The position numbers and the translations under genes are program-made. The notes beneath the pieces were generated by a model. The model saw only the letters and a program-made list of their open reading frames with translations. It was not told where the DNA came from and did no database searches. A stretch of 45,030 nucleotides of DNA from JBOGVZ01 sp050692985 (GTDB taxonomy: Bacteria; Actinomycetota; UBA4738; CALAEC01), in assembly GCA_050692985.1 (NCBI GenBank), contig JBOGVZ010000056.1:1-45030 (forward strand), given 5' to 3'. Below are positions 39,696 to 45,030 of this stretch, piece by piece. The first letter of the stretch is position 1, and each line of letters begins with the position of its first letter.

Positions 39696-40136
39696 ATGGC
39701 CACCACCCACCCGCCCCAGACGCCCGAAGAGGTGGAGCGCGAGGGCCTGCCGGCCGAAGACGTCACCCATCCCGGGCCCCGGGAGTACGTCCAGATCGCC
39801 GTGGTCCTGGCGGCGGTGACGCTGCTGGAGGTGCTGGCCTACTACGCGGAGCAGGGCAGCTTCGGCTTCGAGCTCCCCCGCTCGGCGCTGATCTCGCTCC
39901 TGATCGTCCTGATGGTCATCAAGTTCGCCCTGGTGGTGCTGTGGTACATGCACCTCCGCTTCGACAGCCCGCTGTACAAGCGGATGTTCCTGGCGGGGAT
40001 CGGGCTGGCCCTGACCGTGTTCCTGGTCGTGCTGCTGACCTTCGGGGCCGGGTTCCTGACCGCCGTGGCCATGGTCGGGGGGACGGCCGTGCTCCTGGGC
40101 ACGTTCATGGTGTGGAGGCGCGTTGCCCGTCCCTGA
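39696..40136 (+). CDS. ctaF: Cytochrome c oxidase subunit IV (prokaryotic type)
   Basis: 146 residues from ATG at 39696, 2 bp after ctaE. Hydrophilic first 35 residues (EEVEREGLPAEDVTHPGPRE), then three membrane segments with VQIAVVLAAVTLLEVLAYY and IKFALVVLWYMHLRFDSPLY, the signature of bacterial COX4. It overlaps ctaG by 14 nt. Structural subunit; no catalytic role is known. Confidence 0.92.
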   Translation: MATTHPPQTPEEVEREGLPAEDVTHPGPREYVQIAVVLAAVTLLEVLAYYAEQGSFGFELPRSALISLLIVLMVIKFALVVLWYMHLRFDSPLYKRMFLAGIGLALTVFLVVLLTFGAGFLTAVAMVGGTAVLLGTFMVWRRVARP

Positions 40137-40980
40137 GGCCGTCCCCGGCTGGCATCCCCACGTCGAGGTGTGGCTCCTGGTGGCTGGCCTGGGGGGCGGC
40201 TACCTCCTGGCGCTGCGGCGGTGGGGACCCCGCCACGTCTCGCCCGGCGAGGCCCCGGCCACCCGGGGGCAGGTCGTGGCCTTCGCCCTGGGGCTGGCGG
40301 CCATGTGGGTGGCGGCGGACTGGCCGGTCCACGAGCTGGCGGAGCAGCGCCTGTTCAGCGTCCACATGGCCCAGCACACCCTCTTGTCCCTGGTGTCGCC
40401 GGCCCTGCTCCTGGCGGGGACCCCCGGGTGGCTGCTGCGCTCCCTCCTGCGGCCCCGCCCGCTGCTGGCCGTGGTCCGGCAGCTGGCCCGCCCGATCCCC
40501 GCCCTGCTCCTGTTCAACGGGTGGATCGCCCTCAGCCACTGGCCGGCCCTGGTGGAGCTGTCGGTGCGGTCCGAGCCCTTCCACCTCCTGGTCCACACGA
40601 TCCTGTTCACCACCGCGGCGCTGATGTGGATGCCGGTCCTGTCGCCGATGGCCGAGATCCCCCGGCTCCACTATCCCGGCCAGATGCTGTACCTGTTCGC
40701 CCAGTCGATCGTCCCCACGGTCCCGGCCTCGTTCCTCACGTTCGGGACTACGCCGATCTACGCGTTCTACGCGCACGCGGCGCCGCTGTTCGGCATGGAC
40801 CCGGTCCTCGACCAGCGGATCGCCGGGCTGGCCATGAAGCTCGGGGGCGGCCTGATCCTGTGGGGCGTGATCGCCGTGCTGTTCTTCAGGTGGCACGCCG
40901 AGGAGGAGGCCACGGGCGCCGACGCGCCCGTGTGGGAGGACGTGGAGCGCGAGCTCCACCGCCTGGAGACGAACCGGTGA
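40123..40980 (+). CDS. ctaG: Cytochrome c oxidase assembly factor CtaG (caa3 type)
   Basis: 285 residues from TTG at 40123, preceded by GGAGG and overlapping ctaF. About seven membrane segments, with DWPVHELAEQRLFSVHMAQH and conserved His in PRLHYPGQMLYLFAQS. The caa3_CtaG family is needed for oxidase assembly in Bacillus, probably in copper insertion. Its place after the oxidase subunits fits. The C-terminal 30 residues are acidic and cytoplasmic. Confidence 0.92.
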   Translation: MPVPEAVPGWHPHVEVWLLVAGLGGGYLLALRRWGPRHVSPGEAPATRGQVVAFALGLAAMWVAADWPVHELAEQRLFSVHMAQHTLLSLVSPALLLAGTPGWLLRSLLRPRPLLAVVRQLARPIPALLLFNGWIALSHWPALVELSVRSEPFHLLVHTILFTTAALMWMPVLSPMAEIPRLHYPGQMLYLFAQSIVPTVPASFLTFGTTPIYAFYAHAAPLFGMDPVLDQRIAGLAMKLGGGLILWGVIAVLFFRWHAEEEATGADAPVWEDVERELHRLETNR

Positions 40981-41654
40981 GCCGCGAGGTCCGCAACCGG
41001 GTGGCCTACGGGATCATGATCCCCGTGCTGGCCGCCCTGTTCATCGCGGCCGTGCTGTGGGCGCTGTCCCGCATCCTGCTTTCCGTCGACCCGCAGATCG
41101 CTCCGTGGGTCGCCCTGGGGTTCGCCATGAACATCCTGGTGGGTGCGGCGCTGGCCGCGACCCTTCGGGGGCGGCGCGCCTTCGCCTTCCTGGCCACCGT
41201 CCTGGTGCTCACGATCGTGGCCGGCGGGGTAGCCGGCGCGGTGGTGGGCGAGTGGCCCCGGCACAGCCTGGTGGCCGAGGAGGAGGCCCCGGCCGAGGAG
41301 GAGACCCCGACCGGGGAGGAAACTCCTCCCGCGGAGGAGGAGACCCCGGCGGAGGAGGAGACCCCTGCCGAGGAGGGCGCCGCACACGTCGTGGCCGAGG
41401 GCATCGCCTTCGACACCGGCACGCTGTCGCTGCCGGCCGGGGAGTCCTCCACCATCGAGCTGGAGAACCGCGATCCCGACTCTCACAACATCTCGATCTA
41501 CACCGAGCAGGGCGGGGAACAGCTGTTCATGGGGGAGATCTTCCCGGGGCCGGACACACGCCCCTACGACGTTCCCGCCCTCGACGCCGGTACCTACTTC
41601 TTCCAGTGCGACGTGCACCCGGATGTGATGACCGGCACCGTCGAGGTCGGCTGA
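40977..41654 (+). CDS. Membrane-anchored cupredoxin with acidic repeat linker
   Basis: 225 residues from GTG at 40977, overlapping the ctaG stop as GTGA. About three hydrophobic segments (residues 12-90) are followed by an acidic linker of AEEETP-like hexads (DNA 41274-41375), then a cupredoxin domain. Type 1 copper ligands are visible: His in DSHNISIY and the Cys-His-Met set in FFQCDVHPDVM. It is likely an extracytoplasmic electron carrier or copper donor. Placed at the end of the oxidase operon, it could feed electrons from the quinol oxidoreductase to CuA, or deliver copper. Confidence 0.85.
   Translation: MSREVRNRVAYGIMIPVLAALFIAAVLWALSRILLSVDPQIAPWVALGFAMNILVGAALAATLRGRRAFAFLATVLVLTIVAGGVAGAVVGEWPRHSLVAEEEAPAEEETPTGEETPPAEEETPAEEETPAEEGAAHVVAEGIAFDTGTLSLPAGESSTIELENRDPDSHNISIYTEQGGEQLFMGEIFPGPDTRPYDVPALDAGTYFFQCDVHPDVMTGTVEVG
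41274..41375 (+). repeat. Tandem hexad-coding repeat in the cupredoxin linker
   Basis: Six imperfect 18-bp units encode AEEEAP, AEEETP, TGEETPP, AEEETP, AEEETP and AEEGA. The resulting acidic, Pro-rich spacer lets the copper domain move relative to its membrane anchor. The repeat number may vary between strains. Confidence 0.75.
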
Positions 41655-41667
41655 CAGGGCGAGACTC

Positions 41668-42333
41668 GTGACGAGGCCGAACCCTGGGGAGGCCGAGAAC
41701 GAGCGGGTCCGCCGTTACTGGGGGCGGGCTGCGGGATCGTACGACCGGGCCATGCGGTTCTTCGACCGGACCCTGTTCGCCGGCGGCAGGGAGTGGGTGT
41801 GCTCGCAGGCCCGGGGGAACGTGCTGGAGATCGGGGTGGGGACCGGCCGGAACCTGCCCTTCTACCCCGACGAGGTTCGCCTCACGGGCATCGACCTCAG
41901 CCCGGCCACCCTGGAGATCGCCCGGGCCCGTGCCCGCGAGCTCCGCCGGGACGTCGACCTCCGCGAGGGCGACGCCCAGGCTCTCGACTTCGAGGACCGC
42001 CGGTTCGACACGGTGGTGTCCACCCTGGCGCTGTGCTCGGTCCCCCGCTACCGGGCGGCCATCGCCGAGGTCCTCCGGGTCCTGCGCCCCGGGGGGCGGT
42101 TCCTGCTGCTCGAGCACGTCCGCAGCACCAACCCCATGGTGCGGGCCGGCCAGCGGCTCCTGAACCCCCTGGCGGTGCGGTTCCAGGCCGACCACCTGCT
42201 GCGAGACCCCCTGGACCACCTGCGGGTGGCGGGGTTCGACATCCTGCGGACCGAGCGCCTCCGGGCGGGGATCGTGGAGCGGGTGGCCGCCCGCAAGCCC
42301 GTGTCCGGCCGAGAGGCTAGATCGGCGGGCTGA
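41668..42333 (+). CDS. UbiE/MenG-like class I SAM methyltransferase
   Basis: 221 residues from GTG, 13 bp after the cupredoxin stop. VLEIGVGTGRNLPFY is the SAM-binding motif I, followed by GIDLSPATLEIARARA and VLRVLRPGGRFLLLEHV. Such proteins often methylate demethylmenaquinone or phospholipid head groups. GTGRNLPFYP is more like small phospholipid or arsenite-type methyltransferases than classical MenG, so the substrate is open. Its end overlaps the convergent ccdA by 17 bp. Confidence 0.85.
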   Translation: MTRPNPGEAENERVRRYWGRAAGSYDRAMRFFDRTLFAGGREWVCSQARGNVLEIGVGTGRNLPFYPDEVRLTGIDLSPATLEIARARARELRRDVDLREGDAQALDFEDRRFDTVVSTLALCSVPRYRAAIAEVLRVLRPGGRFLLLEHVRSTNPMVRAGQRLLNPLAVRFQADHLLRDPLDHLRVAGFDILRTERLRAGIVERVAARKPVSGREARSAG

Positions 42334-43051
42334 AGTCCTGGACGAGCTGGAGCAGCCCCAGGCGGCTGAGGAGCGGCAGCCACAGGTTCGTGGCCAGCAG
42401 GACGCCGATCGTCACCAGCAGGGCCCCGCTGGTCCCCGCGAACCAGTGGTAGTTGCGTTTCACGAAGCCCAAGGCGCCGGTCAGCCGTCCCACCCCCATC
42501 CCGACGAGCAGGAACGGAACCCCCAGGCCCATGGAGTACGAGAACAACAGGGTCGCTCCCCACAGGCCGCCCCCCTGGGCCAGGGCCAGCCCCAGGATGC
42601 CCGCCAGGACCGGGCCGATGCACGGCGTCCACCCCACGGCGAAGGCCATGCCCAGCGGGAGGGCCCCCGCCGGGCCCGGCCGGACCCGCGACAGCAGCGG
42701 CCGGCGCTCGGTGAACAGGACCGGGCTGCCCAGCCGCAGGGCGTACAGAAGCATCAGGACCCCGACGGCCACCACCACCAAGCCACCGACCAGCCGGCCG
42801 ACGGGCCCCGTCAGGAGCGGGACGAACACCCGGGACACCGCCCCAAGCGCGGTGAACACCGTGGCGAACCCCAGGATGAACAGCAGCGTGGGCAGGACCG
42901 ACCGCCGCCGCTCACCCTGGGTCCCCGTCACGAACGACAGGTAGCCGGGGACGAGCGGGAGCACGCACGGCGAGGCGAACGACACCACCCCGGCGGCGAA
43001 GGCCAGGGCAGGCCCCCACCACGCCTGGATCGCCTCGGCGAACTCGTTCAC
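42317..43051 (-). CDS. ccdA: Cytochrome c biogenesis protein CcdA
   Basis: 244 residues from GTG at 43051 (VNEFAEAIQ); a GTG at 43081 is an alternative. About six membrane segments, with the redox cysteines in FASPCVLPLVPGYL and GWTPCIGPVLAG. CcdA moves reducing power across the membrane to keep apocytochrome cysteines reduced, serving the cytochrome c domain of CtaC and any c-type hemes of the b6 complex. It may work with the thioredoxin-like lipoprotein at 32571. Confidence 0.92.
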   Translation of the reverse strand: MNEFAEAIQAWWGPALAFAAGVVSFASPCVLPLVPGYLSFVTGTQGERRRSVLPTLLFILGFATVFTALGAVSRVFVPLLTGPVGRLVGGLVVVAVGVLMLLYALRLGSPVLFTERRPLLSRVRPGPAGALPLGMAFAVGWTPCIGPVLAGILGLALAQGGGLWGATLLFSYSMGLGVPFLLVGMGVGRLTGALGFVKRNYHWFAGTSGALLVTIGVLLATNLWLPLLSRLGLLQLVQDFSPPI

Positions 43052-43110
43052 GCCATCCAGTCTCCCACGCTTGCGAACCACCCCCGGGTGCAGGATGATT
43101 CCGGGGAAGG

Positions 43111-43130
43111 CTTGTGAACGGCTTCACAAG
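43111..43130. promoter_or_regulatory. Rex-like operator between ccdA and the b6 operon
   Basis: TTGTGAACGGCTTCACAA (43112-43129) is a perfect 7-bp inverted repeat with a 4-bp centre, extended to 8 bp by flanking C/G. It differs from the Streptomyces Rex operator (as I recall it) only in the two central bases and one flanking base. It lies 60 bp from the ccdA start and 82 bp from the b6-operon start, so it could control either or both. Confidence 0.72.
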
Positions 43131-43175
43131 GAGTGGCCCGGGGGGCCGGCCTCCGGCGAGGCGGGGCCCCTGAGA

Positions 43176-43181
43176 TAGAAT
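43176..43181 (+). promoter_or_regulatory. Probable -10 box (TAGAAT) of the b6 operon
   Basis: TAGAAT followed by CGAG, the same ten bases (TAGAATCGAG) as the nuoA1 promoter. The GTG start is 30 bp downstream with AAGGAG at 43195-43200, so the leader is about 24 nt. The Rex-like site lies 46 bp upstream of this box, not over the start. Confidence 0.45.
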
Positions 43182-43211
43182 CGAGTCGGTGGCGAAGGAG
43201 CGAGGCCAAGG

Positions 43212-43568
43212 GTGAAGCTGCCGATCCCGAAGGGACTGGAGCGCCGCCTGCGCCCCTACGTGGAGCGCGGCGAGCGGTTCCTCAAGGATTGGGAATGGAC
43301 ATGGACCTCCGCGTTCATGGCCGGGATCGTGATCTCCTTCGTCGCCCTCACCACCATGGCCGTGGTCCCGTCGTGGTGGATCTACTTCGCCGACCAGACC
43401 CTCCAGTGGCGGACCCGTTTCTGGATCTCGGTCCGGGACATCATCGCCACCGGGTGGATCGGCGTGTGGACCGTGGTGTTCATCGTGACCTTCTACAAGC
43501 TCCAGGTGATCCGCCGGCGTCTCCGGGGGGAGAAGCAAGCCGAGCGCTACGCGGGCGGATACCGATAG
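43212..43568 (+). CDS. Two-helix membrane protein of the b6 operon, unknown function
   Basis: 118 residues from GTG at 43212. A basic amphipathic start (MKLPIPKGLERRLRPYVERG) is followed by two hydrophobic segments (about 34-55 and 75-98) and a basic tail ending AERYAGGYR. Trp is abundant around the first segment. It shares its opening style (KLPIPK) with the cytochrome b6 (KLKLPKPP). I recognise no family. As the first gene before a ferredoxin and cytochrome b6, it is probably a structural subunit anchoring the complex. Confidence 0.75.
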   Translation: MKLPIPKGLERRLRPYVERGERFLKDWEWTWTSAFMAGIVISFVALTTMAVVPSWWIYFADQTLQWRTRFWISVRDIIATGWIGVWTVVFIVTFYKLQVIRRRLRGEKQAERYAGGYR

Positions 43569-43584
43569 AGAGGATGACGACGAC

Positions 43585-43986
43585 ATGCCGTTCGTGAAGA
43601 CCGAGGTGGACATCCGGGAGGACTACGTCCTCGAGACGGTTGATCCCGGCTGGCTGAAGGAGGGGGTCAAGTCCCCCAAGCACCTGATGCTCGACCCCGA
43701 GCCGTGCATCCTGTGCCGGGCCTGCGAGGACGTGTGCCCCTGGAACTGCATCTTCATGCTGGACCCGGGCATCGTCCAGGAGACCGAGGACTCCTCGGAG
43801 GAGAGCCAGGTGGGGCAGGCCTTCGCCATCTTCGTGGTGGACGACAACGCCTGCACCCGCTGCTCGGTGTGCGTAGAGCGATGCCCCAGCGACTGCCTGT
43901 ACTACGCCCGCCTCCCCGAGGGCTCGGAGGGCCAGCGCACCATGGCCGCCGTGCCCGCCTCGCAGAAGGCCGACGAGGTCGCATGA
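43585..43986 (+). CDS. 2x[4Fe-4S] ferredoxin-like protein of the b6 operon
   Basis: 133 residues from ATG. Two complete motifs, C41-C44-C47-C51-P and C90-C93-C96-C100-P, should bind two [4Fe-4S] clusters. The motifs are separated by 38 residues, longer than in simple bacterial ferredoxins, including an acidic stretch (ETEDSSEESQ). There is no signal peptide, so it should be cytoplasmic. The stop overlaps the cytochrome b6 ATG (ATGA). It may donate electrons to, or accept them from, the cytochrome b near its cytoplasmic face. It is not a Rieske protein. Confidence 0.9.
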   Translation: MPFVKTEVDIREDYVLETVDPGWLKEGVKSPKHLMLDPEPCILCRACEDVCPWNCIFMLDPGIVQETEDSSEESQVGQAFAIFVVDDNACTRCSVCVERCPSDCLYYARLPEGSEGQRTMAAVPASQKADEVA

Positions 43987-44762
43987 AGCTCAAGCTCCCC
44001 AAGCCCCCCAGCCCCATGGAGGTCCTGGACCGGGTCCGGGAGACGGAGGTGTGGCGGTCGATCTTCCGCCCCGGGTCGGTGTTCCGGAAGGGGTACAAGG
44101 ACACCCAGCGGGACCGGGCCCTGGCCGCCATGAACAACGTCCTGTATCACCTGCACCCGGTCAAGATCAAGCGGCACGGCCTGAAGCTGACCTACACGTT
44201 CTGCCTGGGCGGGCTGTCGTTCTTCCTGTTCATCCTGCTCACGGTGACCGGCATCTTCCTGATGTTCTTCTACCGACCGACCGCCGACATCGCCTCGGCG
44301 GTGGCCTACGCCGACATGGAGAACATCCGCAACGGGGTGGTGTTCGGGGACCTGGTACGGAACCTGCACCGGTGGGGCGCCCACCTGATGACGATCACGG
44401 TGTTCCTGCACATGATCCGGGTGTTCTACACCGGGGCCTACAAGCCCCCCCGGGAGTTCAACTGGGTGGTGGGGGTCATCCTCCTGCTCCTGACGCTGCT
44501 CCTGGCCTTCACCGGCTACCTGCTGCCCTGGGACCAGCTGGCCATCTGGGCCGTGACCATCGCCGAGGGCATCGCGGGGAGCTCCCCCCTCATCGCCACC
44601 GAGGTGAAGTTCGTCCTGCTCGGCGGGGTCGAGGTGGGCCCCGATACCTTGCTCAGGTGGTACGTGCTCCACGTTCTGGCCCTGCCGTTCATCCTGACGA
44701 TCTTCCTGGCGGTCCACTTCTGGCGGATCCGCAAGGACGGTGGGATCTCCGGACCGCTGTAG
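43983..44762 (+). CDS. Cytochrome b6-type subunit (N-terminal half of cytochrome b)
   Basis: 259 residues from ATG at 43983. The heme b ligands are H129/H143 (NLHRWGAHLMTITVFLHMIR) and H230/H245 (YVLHVLALPFILTIFLAVHF), with the 14- and 15-residue spacings of b6. TFCLGGLSFF has Cys74 where b6f-type proteins attach the extra heme c(n). FTGYLLPWDQLAIWAV and the end IRKDGGISGPL are also b6-like. The Qo-site half (subunit IV) is not in this gene and should follow beyond the window. The 60 hydrophilic N-terminal residues are longer than in b6. Confidence 0.95.
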   Translation: MKLKLPKPPSPMEVLDRVRETEVWRSIFRPGSVFRKGYKDTQRDRALAAMNNVLYHLHPVKIKRHGLKLTYTFCLGGLSFFLFILLTVTGIFLMFFYRPTADIASAVAYADMENIRNGVVFGDLVRNLHRWGAHLMTITVFLHMIRVFYTGAYKPPREFNWVVGVILLLLTLLLAFTGYLLPWDQLAIWAVTIAEGIAGSSPLIATEVKFVLLGGVEVGPDTLLRWYVLHVLALPFILTIFLAVHFWRIRKDGGISGPL

Positions 44763-44773
44763 GAGGCTGTGAC

Positions 44774-45030
44774 ATGGCGGAGTTCGCTGACCAGCTGAAT
44801 CCCGAGACCTACAACCGGGTCCTGGAGGAGCTCCTGGGCCAGGGGGTCAGCCGCCGGGTGGCCGAGGGCCGGGCCCGGCGGGTCGCCATGGTCGAGCACC
44901 AGAGGGAGCACGGCGAGCCCGAACCCCGGGCCCCCAAGCCCGCCGCCGAGCGAGAGCACGCCGTGCCCGGCCCCGGGAACGTCCAGGCCGAGCAGCCCGC
45001 CGCCCCGGCGCCGGCCGCCCCGGCCGCGGC
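44774..45030 (+). CDS. Protein starting with a NuoI1-tail-like module (partial)
   Basis: 85 codons from ATG at 44774, preceded by GGAGG, open to the window end. Residues 12-39, TYNRVLEELLGQG-x2-RRVAEGRAR, match the end of NuoI1 at 17 of 28 positions. An Ala/Pro/Glu-rich segment follows. The protein may continue into subunit IV of cytochrome b, a cytochrome c or a Rieske-like domain, but none of that is visible. It lies 11 bp after cytochrome b6, so it belongs to the same operon. Confidence 0.85.
   Translation, partial: MAEFADQLNPETYNRVLEELLGQGVSRRVAEGRARRVAMVEHQREHGEPEPRAPKPAAEREHAVPGPGNVQAEQPAAPAPAAPAA

Overview
This is a very GC-rich window from an actinobacterium. Streptomyces-like features include a tandem pair of nuo clusters, an htpX gene beside the smaller one, a yajQ/tRNA-Tyr neighbourhood, the tail of an IS481-type transposase, many GTG starts and apparently leaderless promoters. 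Divergent sequence and a fused CtaA-CtaB suggest a deep-branching or uncultured lineage. The class cannot be fixed from the sequence alone.

Layout: 1-242 holds the end of an insertion sequence abutting a tRNA-Tyr gene, then yajQ (+). Positions 731-4301 (-) encode three peptidases or peptidase-like proteins (M23, HtpX, a membrane-anchored HELQH protein). Positions 4298-13341 (-) are a 10-gene complex I-like cluster, nuoABCHIJKLMN, with no nuoD, E, F or G. A small secreted protein (+) follows. Positions 13988-30937 (-) form one long respiratory unit read right to left: a geranylgeranyl/menaquinone-reductase-type flavoprotein, a complete 14-gene nuoA-N set, and a long-chain polyprenyl diphosphate synthase that also has its own promoter. 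Positions 30994-33952 (-) carry a PPOX-type flavoprotein, a GGPP-synthase-type enzyme, a thioredoxin-like lipoprotein and a second lipoprotein. From 34028 the plus strand encodes heme A synthesis (CtaA-CtaB fusion), a zinc-ribbon membrane peptide, a caa3-type oxidase (CtaC-D-E-F), CtaG, a membrane-anchored cupredoxin and a methyltransferase. CcdA (-) follows. The start of a cytochrome b6-type operon (+; 118-aa membrane protein, 2x[4Fe-4S] ferredoxin, cytochrome b6, and a protein cut by the window end) closes the window.

Together these genes cover most of an aerobic menaquinone respiratory chain: NADH entry (14-subunit complex I), a second quinone reductase of unknown electron donor (10-subunit complex), quinone-tail synthesis, a b6-type quinol oxidoreductase, a small copper carrier, and a caa3 terminal oxidase with its maturation factors. 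Three Rex-like operators (TTGTGAA-N4-TTCACAA type) lie upstream of nuoA1, of the reductase-nuo2 operon and of the b6 operon, which suggests common control by NADH/NAD+ ratio.

The most unusual observation is a 28-residue module, 17/28 identical, found both at the C-terminal end of an Ala/Pro-rich tail on NuoI1 and at the N-terminus of the Ala/Pro-rich protein encoded after cytochrome b6. It may be a docking element linking two respiratory complexes. No stretch of more than 300 bases lacks a gene. No CRISPR array or rRNA was seen.
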